From NCBI GenBank assembly GCA_902515185.1, contig CABXTN010000001.1:47442-111441 (forward strand): 64,000 bases of DNA. Direction: 5' to 3'. This DNA is from an uncultured Pelagibacteraceae bacterium. GTDB taxonomy: Bacteria; Pseudomonadota; Alphaproteobacteria; Pelagibacterales; Pelagibacteraceae. Of this stretch, positions 9,702 to 17,817 are shown piece by piece. A model generated the notes under the pieces. It was given only the letters and a program-made list of their open reading frames with translations, was not told the DNA's origin and did not search any database. Both the position numbers and the translations under genes were made by a program. How positions within the stretch are numbered: position 1 is the stretch's first letter; each line of letters opens with the position of its first letter.

Positions 9702-10292
9702 TTAATTAAATTTATAATCTAATACACATGCTACAAGATGGACTCTATTTTCTTCCCCACCATTGAAAGCGTTATGGTATTTAGTGTTATTTGTGATCCA
9801 TACTGAACCATCTGCTGGTAAATGTTTGGCTACATTGTCAACAACCATTATTGCACCTGGATTTGTATATATTGGTATATGTAATCTTGGCTCAGGATCT
9901 CTATGCCAGCTTAGTGTTGACCTTGGTTCTTTCAATAAAAGCCTTACTCTACCAAGTTTATATTTTTTTGTTAATTTTTCATACACATTTTCAAAGTAGG
10001 TACCTCGAAAATCTTTTACAAATTCTGTATATTTGCTTTCATCAATTCCAACATCTCTAGAAACTTCTTTTCCTGTACTATCTGGTTTTGTCCAATATAC
10101 CCCTCTTATTTTACTTCCCATAGTAGATTCAGGATCTCCTGGAATTTGATTTAAAGAGATTCCAGCAAAATGAGGGATGCCTAAACTTATATCGAAACCT
10201 TTAATTTTTAAAACATCATCACATGCTTTCTTGAGTTTACCTATATCAAAATTAATGTTTTGTTTTTGAAAGTCGTTGAAAGTAAGTGACAT
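9702..10292 (-). CDS. Aspartyl/asparaginyl beta-hydroxylase-like 2OG-Fe(II) oxygenase, substrate unknown
   Basis: A 196-residue soluble protein with no signal peptide or membrane segment. The iron-binding pattern of cupin-fold 2-oxoglutarate dioxygenases is visible: SWHRDPEPRLHIPI supplies H-x-D, the distal His is probably in YHNAFNGG, and the following ENRVHLVACV supplies an Arg for 2-oxoglutarate. This arrangement resembles the aspartyl/asparaginyl beta-hydroxylase domain. The first 100 residues match nothing I recognise. It heads the rpiB-glyA-nrdR-rib run and is divergent from hemB. The substrate cannot be read from the sequence. Confidence 0.7.
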   Translation of the reverse strand: MSLTFNDFQKQNINFDIGKLKKACDDVLKIKGFDISLGIPHFAGISLNQIPGDPESTMGSKIRGVYWTKPDSTGKEVSRDVGIDESKYTEFVKDFRGTYFENVYEKLTKKYKLGRVRLLLKEPRSTLSWHRDPEPRLHIPIYTNPGAIMVVDNVAKHLPADGSVWITNNTKYHNAFNGGEENRVHLVACVLDYKFN

Positions 10293-10321
10293 AATTACAT
10301 TTTATTATTATCTTAATACTT

Positions 10322-10331
10322 ATTATATAAT
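10322..10331. promoter_or_regulatory. Symmetric -10-like element between divergent hemB and oxygenase-rpiB-glyA operon
   Basis: The 72-base divergent spacer contains ATTATATAAT, a perfect 10-base palindrome that reads TATAAT on both strands. It could act as a -10 box in both directions. I found no good -35 partner on either strand, so this is only a candidate promoter. Confidence 0.3.
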
Positions 10332-10364
10332 ATATTACTATTGTCGCATATAAATATATTTTAA

Positions 10365-11354
10365 ATGATTAGAACAGGAAAATATCCAAATTTAAGACTT
10401 AGGAGAAATCGTAGAAATACTTGGGTAAGAAGGCTGGTAAGAGAGAATACGCTTTCTACAGACGATCTTATTCAGCCAATATTTATTGTTGAAGGAAGAA
10501 ATAAAAAGATCCCAATAAAAACAATGCCAGGAATTTTTAGGTATTCTTTAGATAAACTTGATACATATGTAAAAAATTTAATTAACTTAGGAATACCTTT
10601 GATTGCTTTATTTCCATACATCGAAAAAAAATATAAAGACAGTTATGGATCAGAAGCGTTAAATAAAAATAATCTTATTTGCAGAGCTACTCATTTAATT
10701 AAAAAAAAATTTAAAGATAAAATCGGTGTTATGTGTGACGTTGCATTAGATCCATATACATCACATGGTCATGATGGAATTTTAAAATCAAATTATGTTG
10801 ATAACGATGAAACTATTAGATTTTTAATTGAACAATCTCTTATACAAGCAAAAGCAGGATGTGATATCATTGCTCCATCAGATATGATGGATGGAAGAAT
10901 TGGATTAATTAGAAAAGCTCTTGAAAAAAATAATTTTAAGGATGTTAAAATATTGTCATATGCTGTTAAGTATGCTTCCAGTTTTTATGGGCCCTTTAGA
11001 GATGCTGTTGGATCTAAAAGTCTTCTAAAAAGCGATAAAAAAAATTATCAAATGGATTTTAGCAACAGTGATGAAGCATTGAGAGAAGTGTCACTTGATA
11101 TAAAAGAAGGTGCTGATATGGTTATGGTAAAGCCAGGATTGCCTTACTTGGATATAATTAAAATCGTTAAAGAAAAATTTAAAATACCTGTTATTGGATA
11201 TCAGGTTTCAGGTGAGTATAGTATAATCATGAACTCTATTAACAAAGGTATTGTTGATGATAAAATTATAGAGGAAACTTTAGTAAGTTTTAAAAGAGCA
11301 GGAGCAAATGCTATAATTACGTATTTTGCTGAAAAAATAGCAAAAAAACTCTAA
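10365..11354 (+). CDS. hemB: Delta-aminolevulinic acid dehydratase (porphobilinogen synthase)
   Basis: Condenses two 5-aminolevulinate molecules to porphobilinogen in haem synthesis. The 329 residues are full length. The metal region reads DVALDPYTSHGHDG, with Asp where zinc enzymes have Cys, so this is the Mg-type, Cys-free active site common in alphaproteobacteria. The Schiff-base lysine is in MVMVKPGLPYLD and the second active-site lysine in SYAVKYASSFYGPFR. It is a single plus-strand gene; its stop lies 1 base from the convergent recO stop. Confidence 0.97.
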   Translation: MIRTGKYPNLRLRRNRRNTWVRRLVRENTLSTDDLIQPIFIVEGRNKKIPIKTMPGIFRYSLDKLDTYVKNLINLGIPLIALFPYIEKKYKDSYGSEALNKNNLICRATHLIKKKFKDKIGVMCDVALDPYTSHGHDGILKSNYVDNDETIRFLIEQSLIQAKAGCDIIAPSDMMDGRIGLIRKALEKNNFKDVKILSYAVKYASSFYGPFRDAVGSKSLLKSDKKNYQMDFSNSDEALREVSLDIKEGADMVMVKPGLPYLDIIKIVKEKFKIPVIGYQVSGEYSIIMNSINKGIVDDKIIEETLVSFKRAGANAIITYFAEKIAKKL

Positions 11355-11355
11355 A

Positions 11356-12036
11356 TTATTTTAAAATATTTATGAAGTTTGTTCTTTGCAAAGGTTGACT
11401 TAAATTGTTTGGATTTAATATATTTTTATCTAAATAATTACTAACTAATTTTATACCCTTAATAAATTCATTTTGATCTTTTTCAATTAAATCTTTATCA
11501 ACAAGAAAATTTGGAACTATTTTTTTTTCTGTAGAAGACTCGACAAAATATTCGATTTTGGTATCAGTGATATTTTTATTTACAATTTTATCTATATTTA
11601 AATCGTAACCTAAGACTTTTAATAATTCTAATTCCCAAAGAATGTATTTTTTTAACCAATCATCATTTTTAATAAAATTAAAAAAATCTTTTATTAGAAT
11701 AAAAACTTTCAAATTTTTTTGATTTTCAGCATTAAGAAGTCTAATCATGCTCATTGCTGACTCAATACAGTGTAGTTTCTTTTTATTGCCAAAATAAAGA
11801 GGTGTCTCTGCTTGAATAATTTCTAATTTAAACGAACCAATATTTGTCTCTGTTTTACTTTTATAACTTAAATAAAATTTATTACCTACCTGAAGATAAC
11901 CTTTTATTTTTTTTGATGATGCACCAAAAATAATTCCTGTAGATTTACCGTGATCATGCGTAAAAAATTCACTAATAATAGAATTTTCATTATATTTAAC
12001 CTTTGACAATAAAAAACCCTGGTCATCCCAATTCAT
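11356..12036 (-). CDS. recO: DNA repair protein RecO
   Basis: RecO loads RecA on SSB-coated DNA in the RecFOR pathway. The 226 residues show the N-terminal OB fold starting WDDQGFLLSKVKYNENSIISEFFT and GKSTGIIFGASSK, then a helical domain ending in KVLGYDLNI. The C-terminal zinc-finger cysteines found in many RecO proteins are absent. Its ATG overlaps the rnc stop as ATGA. In related alphaproteobacteria era normally lies between rnc and recO; here it does not. Confidence 0.88.
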   Translation of the reverse strand: MNWDDQGFLLSKVKYNENSIISEFFTHDHGKSTGIIFGASSKKIKGYLQVGNKFYLSYKSKTETNIGSFKLEIIQAETPLYFGNKKKLHCIESAMSMIRLLNAENQKNLKVFILIKDFFNFIKNDDWLKKYILWELELLKVLGYDLNIDKIVNKNITDTKIEYFVESSTEKKIVPNFLVDKDLIEKDQNEFIKGIKLVSNYLDKNILNPNNLSQPLQRTNFINILK

Positions 12037-12695
12037 AAAACTTTTAATTTTTTTAGTAACGATGTAGCAGCATCTTGTTCGGCAATTTTTTTTGAATTAC
12101 CAGAGCCCTCTACACCTTTGGATGATTTGATTTTAACCTCTGTATAGAATACAGGTTTATGCTTAGGTCCTTTTATTGATATAAGTTTATATTTAGGTAA
12201 AATTTTAAATTTTTTTAAAGAGAATTCTTGTAGCTTCGTTTTAGAGTCAACTTTTGTTTCTTTAGTGCTCAATATGAAATCTTTCCAGTATTTTAAAATG
12301 AAATTTTCCACTACTTTTATTCCTTGATCAATAAAAATTGCACCAATAAGAGCTTCACAGGAGTCAGAAATAATTTTATCCTCAATTTTATAATTTGCAG
12401 TTTTTCTTGTGCTCGTTTTAATATATTCAGAAAGATTAAGACTATTACCAATGGCTAAGCAAATATTTTTGTTAACAAGAGATGCGTATTTTTTATCTAA
12501 AGTCCCTTCAGTATCGTTGGGATATATCTCAAATATTTTTTTTGAAATTATAAAACCTAAAACCCGATCTCCTAAAAATTCAAGTTTTTCGTTATTATTA
12601 ATTGAGTCTAAACTCTTATGGACAAAAGATCTTTGCAACAATTCTTTGTCTTTAAATTTAACCTCTATTTTTTTTTCAAGAATGCTTAATTTCAT
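12033..12695 (-). CDS. rnc: Ribonuclease III
   Basis: Endoribonuclease for double-stranded RNA, acting in rRNA and mRNA processing. The 220 residues hold the catalytic signature NEKLEFLGDRVLGFIIS near residues 35-51 and a second acidic site in DSCEALIGAIFIDQG. A C-terminal double-stranded RNA-binding domain begins at KTKLQEFSLKKF and ends KIAEQDAATSLLKKL. It lies between lepB (10-base gap) and recO (4-base overlap). Confidence 0.96.
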   Translation of the reverse strand: MKLSILEKKIEVKFKDKELLQRSFVHKSLDSINNNEKLEFLGDRVLGFIISKKIFEIYPNDTEGTLDKKYASLVNKNICLAIGNSLNLSEYIKTSTRKTANYKIEDKIISDSCEALIGAIFIDQGIKVVENFILKYWKDFILSTKETKVDSKTKLQEFSLKKFKILPKYKLISIKGPKHKPVFYTEVKIKSSKGVEGSGNSKKIAEQDAATSLLKKLKVL

Positions 12696-12705
12696 AAGAT
12701 ATCTA

Positions 12706-13434
12706 CTAATTTATTTTTTTAAAAAATCTATCAAATCTTATCAATTCACCCCACCTCCAAATTTCAAAAATACTTCCCTTTTTGGAGTCTGATGAAAAAA
12801 AGATAAACCTAGCTTTGCCAACCAAATTATCCCGATGCACATATCCAACGCTTGATAAAAATCTGCTATCTTTAGAGCAATCTCTATTATCACCTAAAAA
12901 AAAGTAATGATTTTTAGGCACCTCAAATAAGTCAGTATTTTGTAAAGTAAAATTACTAAAGTATGCAGTGTTAAATTTTGTTCCACTAGGTAATTTCTCA
13001 GTAAAAAAATTACTGTTGACTTTACTATCTCCACAAAAGACAGATTCCTTTTTGCTATTTAGATCCTTAAATATTTCCAAATTATTAAGAAAAAGATTAC
13101 CATCAATAAATTGAATTTTATCTCCAGGTAATCCAATCAATCTTTTAATATAATCTGTTCTATTGTCAGCAGGAGTTTTGAAAACAATTACATCTCCTCT
13201 TTCAGGATTGTTATGTAGAATTCTACCTTTAAAAATAGGTGGGCTAAAAGGAAATGAATGTTTGCTAAAACCATAGGTATATTTGGTTACAAACAACCTA
13301 TCACCTACTAGTAAATTTGGCTCCATAGAGGATGACGGTATGTAAAATGGTTGAATTAATAGCGATCTAATAAATAGAGCAATTATTAAGGCATAAATTA
13401 TTGTAAGTGTATTTTCAATTATAATTTTTTTCAT
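12706..13434 (-). CDS. lepB: Signal peptidase I
   Basis: Membrane protease that removes signal peptides from exported proteins. The 242 residues have one N-terminal transmembrane helix, the nucleophile in IPSSSMEPNLLVGD (Ser36) and the general-base lysine in YIKRLIGLPGD (about Lys97), plus the box E motif GDNRDCSKDSR. Its ATG overlaps the acpS stop as ATGA. Confidence 0.97.
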   Translation of the reverse strand: MKKIIIENTLTIIYALIIALFIRSLLIQPFYIPSSSMEPNLLVGDRLFVTKYTYGFSKHSFPFSPPIFKGRILHNNPERGDVIVFKTPADNRTDYIKRLIGLPGDKIQFIDGNLFLNNLEIFKDLNSKKESVFCGDSKVNSNFFTEKLPSGTKFNTAYFSNFTLQNTDLFEVPKNHYFFLGDNRDCSKDSRFLSSVGYVHRDNLVGKARFIFFSSDSKKGSIFEIWRWGELIRFDRFFKKIN

Positions 13435-13823
13435 TTTTTAATACCTTTTAATATTACAAAAGCAATAGAATGCTTACTTTCGTCTGATAAAGATAAAAAA
13501 ATTTTGAAATTTTTTAATTTAATTTTTTCATAGATAAGCGATTTAACTTTTTTATTCACTTTAATAATTGGTTTACCCAATCTATTATTGGTTACTGATA
13601 TATCTGAAAAATTTATACCTTTTCTAAAACCAATTCCCAAAGATTTAACAAAAGCTTCTTTAGCAGCAAATCTTTTCGCAAAAAAGTTAACTTTATTTTT
13701 CATAGATTTAGATTTATTAATTTCATAAATTGAATATATTCTTTTTACAAATTTATCATTTTTAATTGATAATTTTATTCTTGAATTCTCAACTATGTCT
13801 ACGCCATTACCTATAAGTTCCAT
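13431..13823 (-). CDS. acpS: Holo-[acyl-carrier-protein] synthase
   Basis: Transfers 4'-phosphopantetheine from CoA to apo-ACP for fatty acid synthesis. The track ORF starts at 13892, inside pdxJ, but the family begins about two residues before the metal-binding segment. The ATG at 13823 (MELIGNGVDIVENSRI) fits this and lies 1 base after the pdxJ TGA. The second signature FAKRFAAKEAFVKSLGIGFRKG is intact. With this start the protein is 130 residues, the usual size. Overlap with lepB is 4 bases. Confidence 0.93.
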   Translation of the reverse strand: MELIGNGVDIVENSRIKLSIKNDKFVKRIYSIYEINKSKSMKNKVNFFAKRFAAKEAFVKSLGIGFRKGINFSDISVTNNRLGKPIIKVNKKVKSLIYEKIKLKNFKIFLSLSDESKHSIAFVILKGIKK

Positions 13824-13824
13824 A

Positions 13825-14541
13825 TCATCTACAAATTTTTTTAAATTTTTTAATAACTTTTGAAATCCCAAAAAAAATTGACTCACCAACAATAAAATGA
13901 CCTATATTAAACTCTTTTATATTTTTGACTTTAGATAAAATAATAGCTGTTTCATAATCAAGTCCGTGACCAGCATGTACTTCCAAACCAATAGTATTAG
14001 CATATTCACTACATGTAATAAAATTTTTAAGATCTTTACTTATATTTCTTTTTGCTTTTACTTTTCTAGACAGACCCCCGGTATGAAGCTCTACACACTT
14101 AACGCCTAATAATTTTGATAATCTAATATCATTTTTTTTTGGATTTATAAATAAACTGGTTCTTATTTTATTATTATTTAATATTTTGATTATTTTTAAT
14201 ATATTTCGATTATTCTTTCTTAAATCTAAACCGCCTTCTGTTGTGACCTCTTTTCTCTTTTCTGGAACTATACAAACATAATTAGGTTTATACTTTAAAG
14301 CTATTTTAAGCATTTTAAAATTTGCGGCCATTTCTAAATTAATAGGTATAGATTTTAATTTTGACAAAAATTTAATATCTTCGTCCTTGATGTGACGTCT
14401 ATCTTCTCTTAAATGAACAGTGATTAAATTTGCTCCATTCTTCATTACAAACTTAGCAGCATTAACAACATTGGGGTGACCTTCTCCCCTTGCATTTCTT
14501 AAGGTTGCTACGTGATCTATATTTATTCCTAGACGTATCAT
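13825..14541 (-). CDS. pdxJ: Pyridoxine 5'-phosphate synthase
   Basis: PdxJ closes the pyridoxine ring from 3-amino-2-oxopropyl phosphate and deoxyxylulose 5-phosphate (DXP-dependent B6 synthesis). The 238-residue TIM barrel starts LGINIDHVATLRNARGEGHP and has TVHLREDRRHI and the C-terminal GHGLDYETA and FNIGHFIVGESIFFG motifs. It overlaps pyrE by 4 bases (ATGA) and precedes acpS by 1 base. No other gene of the DXP-dependent B6 pathway is in the window. Confidence 0.97.
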   Translation of the reverse strand: MIRLGINIDHVATLRNARGEGHPNVVNAAKFVMKNGANLITVHLREDRRHIKDEDIKFLSKLKSIPINLEMAANFKMLKIALKYKPNYVCIVPEKRKEVTTEGGLDLRKNNRNILKIIKILNNNKIRTSLFINPKKNDIRLSKLLGVKCVELHTGGLSRKVKAKRNISKDLKNFITCSEYANTIGLEVHAGHGLDYETAIILSKVKNIKEFNIGHFIVGESIFFGISKVIKKFKKICR

Positions 14542-15128
14542 TTAATAAATCTACTACCAGGGCTAACGATAGGTATTTTTTTTAGTGATAGTGGAATTTT
14601 ATTATTTTTATATGTTGGAATATTTATTTTTACTTGAGAAATAATATTTTTACCTTTAATTTTGAAAGATTTTCTATCAGATCTATCAATTATAGCAGCA
14701 AAACCTATGTGCTTGGCTTTGTATTTATTGATTAATTTCACACATTCAAGACTTGATTTTCCTGTTGTAATAACATCTTCAACTATCAAAACTTTTGAAT
14801 TTGGTTTAATTGTAAATCCTCTTCTTAGTTTAAATTTTCCTTTAACTCTCTCACAAAAAATAGTTTCTTTATTTAAAATTCTCCCAATCTCATAACCTAT
14901 AATTATACCACCCATTGCAGGTGATAAAATTATGTCAATTTTATTAAATTTTTTTTTAATTTTCTCAGCAAGAGAGTTACATATCTTCGAAGCTAAAGCT
15001 GGTTTTCTTAATAACATTGCACACTGTACATATTTAGAAGAATGTAATCCTGAGGATAAAATAAAATGACCTTCTAAAAGTGCCCTAGTTTTTTTTAAAA
15101 CCACCAAAGAGTCTTTTAAAGAAAGCAT
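14538..15128 (-). CDS. pyrE: Orotate phosphoribosyltransferase
   Basis: Converts orotate and PRPP to orotidine 5'-phosphate in pyrimidine synthesis. The 196 residues contain ALLEGHFILSSGLHSSKYVQ at the N terminus and the PRPP loop VLIVEDVITTGKSS. The start lies 44 bases inside the 3' end of rsh. No later Met would keep the substrate-binding GHF-LSSGLHS segment, so the overlap looks real. It overlaps pdxJ by 4 bases. Confidence 0.95.
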   Translation of the reverse strand: MLSLKDSLVVLKKTRALLEGHFILSSGLHSSKYVQCAMLLRKPALASKICNSLAEKIKKKFNKIDIILSPAMGGIIIGYEIGRILNKETIFCERVKGKFKLRRGFTIKPNSKVLIVEDVITTGKSSLECVKLINKYKAKHIGFAAIIDRSDRKSFKIKGKNIISQVKINIPTYKNNKIPLSLKKIPIVSPGSRFIK

Positions 15129-16830
15129 ATTTTTTATTTTTGTGTCTAATAATTTTAAAGTTATATTCTTTTTGTTTTAACTCACTAATAAGTTTTGTAA
15201 AGTTTTTCAAATCATGAATTATAAGGTTAAACCTAAAATTAATAGTTTTTTTCGTTTTTTCAACCATCTCTACACTTGAAATATTTACATTATTTAATCC
15301 TATCATAGTTGTTACATCTCCAAGCTTACCTGGTTGATCGGACAGAGATATCCATAAAGTAGTATTATATCTTTTGGTTTTAATAGATTTTGAATTTTCT
15401 TTGTATTGCCAATATCGTCTTATGGCTGCACGAGCTTTACCAGTTTTAGTTAATGATAACCAATGAAGTGAAGGTGAAACTTTTTTTGATGTTATTATTT
15501 TTACAACATCACCATTTCTTAAAATTGATTGTAATGGAGATTCTTTTCCATTAATTTCAGAGCCAATAGCAGTATCTCCAATTTGTGTATGTACTGCGTA
15601 AGCAAAATCTATTGGTGTTGCATCCTTAGGTAATTTAATAACAGATCCTTTTGGTGTAAAACAAAATACATTTTCTTGGAACATTTGGAGTTTCGTATAC
15701 TCATAAAAATCTTCAGGATTTTGATTTTTTTCAATTATTTCAACTAAATCAGCTAACCAATCATATTCCTTCCAGGTTAAAGAATTAAATTTTTCCGATG
15801 ATTTATATTTCCAATGAGAGGCCACACCTCTTTGCGCAAACTCGTGCATTTGCATTGTACGCAATTGGATTTCTATAGGTCTTTTATTTGGACCGATGAT
15901 GGCAGTATGTAATGATTGATATTTATTTATTTTTGGAGATGAAATATAATCCTTAAATCTTCCTGGTATACAATTCCATTTATTGTGAAATAGACCTAGT
16001 GATTTATAACAGTCAGAAGTTTCTTTAACTATTATTCTAAAGCCCATAATATCCGTAATTTGTTCTAGTGATATTCTTTTATTCTGCATCTTCCGCCATA
16101 GAGAAAAAGGTGTTTTTTCTCGACCGATTATTTCTGCTGTTAAGTTGTTGACTCTAAGTAATTTATAGAACTCATCCGCTACAGAATTAAAACTAATAAG
16201 ATTATTTTCTTTAATTCTATCCAGTCTATCTTTAATAAGTTTTCTCGCACTTGGATTTAGGACTTCAAATGAAAGATCTTCAAGTTCGTCTCTAATTCTA
16301 TTCATGCCCATTCTATCAGCTAAGGGAGAATAGATTTCCATCGTTTCTTTAGCAATCCTCTCTCTTTTTTCATTTTTCTCAATTGAACTTATTGTTCTCA
16401 TATTATGAAGTCTGTCAGCTATTTTTACTAATAAAACTCTTATATCTTTAGAGGTTGCAAGGATTAATTTTCTAAAATTTTCTGCCCTAGAGTTTACTTT
16501 TGCTTGATTTTCAAGTTCTGAAATTTTGGTTACACCTTCAACTAAATCAGCAACTTCTTCACCAAATTCATCTTTAATTGTTTGGTAAGTTGCGTGTGTA
16601 TCTTCTATTGTATCATGTAATAAACCAGTAGCTATTGTGGCGCTATCTAATTTTAATTCAGTCAAGATGTTAGCAACAGCAACAGGATGTATTACATAAG
16701 GATCGCCCGAATATCTTTTTTGATTTCCATGAGCTTTAACAGCAAAATTATATGCTTTATCTAAAGTTTCTGGATTTAGGAATTTATTATATAATTTAAT
16801 TTTGTTTATTAAATCATTAGATTTTAACAT
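15085..16830 (-). CDS. rsh: Bifunctional (p)ppGpp synthetase/hydrolase, shortened RSH (SpoT/Rel type)
   Basis: Makes and degrades the stringent-response alarmone. Visible domains: HD hydrolase (residues 25-150) with YVIHP, GLLHDTIEDT and KIADRLHNMR; synthetase (about 235-345) with GREKTPFSLWRKM, DIMGFRIIV, INKYQSLHT and EIQLRT; TGS (about 388-448) starting VFCFTPKG; ACT (about 492-560) starting WISLSDQPGKLGDV. Both catalytic sites look intact. Only about 40 residues separate TGS and ACT, so most of the helical and conserved-cysteine (zinc-finger) region is missing, and the total is 581 rather than about 700-750 residues. It is preceded by folK after 20 bases and overlaps pyrE by 44 bases. Confidence 0.95.
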   Translation of the reverse strand: MLKSNDLINKIKLYNKFLNPETLDKAYNFAVKAHGNQKRYSGDPYVIHPVAVANILTELKLDSATIATGLLHDTIEDTHATYQTIKDEFGEEVADLVEGVTKISELENQAKVNSRAENFRKLILATSKDIRVLLVKIADRLHNMRTISSIEKNEKRERIAKETMEIYSPLADRMGMNRIRDELEDLSFEVLNPSARKLIKDRLDRIKENNLISFNSVADEFYKLLRVNNLTAEIIGREKTPFSLWRKMQNKRISLEQITDIMGFRIIVKETSDCYKSLGLFHNKWNCIPGRFKDYISSPKINKYQSLHTAIIGPNKRPIEIQLRTMQMHEFAQRGVASHWKYKSSEKFNSLTWKEYDWLADLVEIIEKNQNPEDFYEYTKLQMFQENVFCFTPKGSVIKLPKDATPIDFAYAVHTQIGDTAIGSEINGKESPLQSILRNGDVVKIITSKKVSPSLHWLSLTKTGKARAAIRRYWQYKENSKSIKTKRYNTTLWISLSDQPGKLGDVTTMIGLNNVNISSVEMVEKTKKTINFRFNLIIHDLKNFTKLISELKQKEYNFKIIRHKNKKYAFFKRLFGGFKKN

Positions 16831-16850
16831 ACATTATTATATCACTTTTT

Positions 16851-17366
16851 TTAATCAACTGTAATAGATCTTAAATGACTCGTGTCAATTTGCTTAATTA
16901 ATTGAGATATTTTTATATTTGATTTCGGATGTTTCCAGTTTTTGGATATTTCAAACAATGGTATTAAAACAAAGTTTCTATTATGTAGTCTTGGATGTGG
17001 TGTAATCATACTGATCTTATTATCCTTTATTTTTAGGCATTTTTGATCAAAATCAAGAATATCAATGTCACATTCTCTAGGTGAATTTTTTTTTCTTACT
17101 TTTCTTCCTAAAATTTTCTCAATATTTTTTACGTAGTGCAATAGATCAATAGGTTTAAGATAAGTTTCACCTTCTAAAACAATATTGACAAAACTTGGTT
17201 TTTTTGGATCTGGCCAAGATTTTGTTATGTAATAATTTGAAACTTTAATTATTTCGAAATAATCATTTTGATTGAGAAAATATTTAGCAATTTCAATATT
17301 ATGTTTTTTGTTACCTAAATTGGATCCTATTCCTAAAAAAACTTTGTTAACTTGTTTTTCTAACAT
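16851..17366 (-). CDS. folK: 2-amino-4-hydroxy-6-hydroxymethyldihydropteridine pyrophosphokinase
   Basis: HPPK transfers pyrophosphate from ATP to the pterin precursor of folate. The track start at 17453 lies deep inside smpB and adds a lysine-rich tail foreign to the family. The ATG at 17366 gives [20 protein letters not shown], the normal HPPK opening, leaving a 20-base overlap with the end of smpB. The signature [13 protein letters not shown] and [17 protein letters not shown] are present. Length becomes about 171, typical. Confidence 0.92.
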   Translation of the reverse strand: MLEKQVNKVFLGIGSNLGNKKHNIEIAKYFLNQNDYFEIIKVSNYYITKSWPDPKKPSFVNIVLEGETYLKPIDLLHYVKNIEKILGRKVRKKNSPRECDIDILDFDQKCLKIKDNKISMITPHPRLHNRNFVLIPLFEISKNWKHPKSNIKISQLIKQIDTSHLRSITVD

Positions 17367-17817
17367 ATCTAGCTCGATCTCTTTGCCAATCTTTTGTTTT
17401 TTTTGACTGTCTTTTGTCATATTGTTTTTTTCCTTTTGCAACAGCAATTTCAACTTTTGCTTTTCCTCTTTTAAAATAAATTTTTGTAGGAATTAAAGTA
17501 AAACCTTCTCTATTAATTTTCCCTATAAGTTTATTTATTTCATTCTTATTTAAAAGTAGTTTTCTATCATCTGTAGGATTATGATTTGTTGAGCTTGCAT
17601 TTTTATATAAAGGAATGTGTGAATTCATTAAAAAAATTTCACCGTATCGTTCTATTCCGTAAGCTTCTGAAATATTAACTTTACCTGTTCTAATAGACTT
17701 GATTTCTGATCCTTTAAGAGCAATGCCTGCTTCATATACACTTTCAAAAAAATAATTAAAACTTGCTTTTCTATTTACTGAAATTATTTTTAAACCATAG
17801 CTGGTTTTTTTTTTCAT
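17347..17817 (-). CDS. smpB: SsrA-binding protein SmpB
   Basis: Binds tmRNA and brings it to stalled ribosomes for trans-translation. The 156-residue OB-fold protein has [20 protein letters not shown], then [20 protein letters not shown], then the basic C-terminal tail [19 protein letters not shown]. Its ATG shares one base with the dapA stop (TAATG) and its 3' end overlaps folK by 20 bases. The tmRNA gene itself is not in this window. Confidence 0.97.
   Translation of the reverse strand: MKKKTSYGLKIISVNRKASFNYFFESVYEAGIALKGSEIKSIRTGKVNISEAYGIERYGEIFLMNSHIPLYKNASSTNHNPTDDRKLLLNKNEINKLIGKINREGFTLIPTKIYFKRGKAKVEIAVAKGKKQYDKRQSKKTKDWQRDRARYVRKTS

Noticed and set aside
11340-11375. Intrinsic terminator between convergent hemB and recO
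   Set aside because: A- and T-rich runs occur but no GC-containing stem; the same is true of the other convergent junctions (soxG/MATE, ridA/ugd, panC/mgtE, lipB/rluC).
13824-13892. Long N-terminal extension of acpS in the ORF track
   Set aside because: It lies in another frame of pdxJ, and the family starts at MELIGNGVDIVE.
17367-17453. Lysine-rich N-terminal extension of folK in the ORF track
   Set aside because: It lies within the conserved SmpB tail in another frame; HPPK starts at [12 protein letters not shown].
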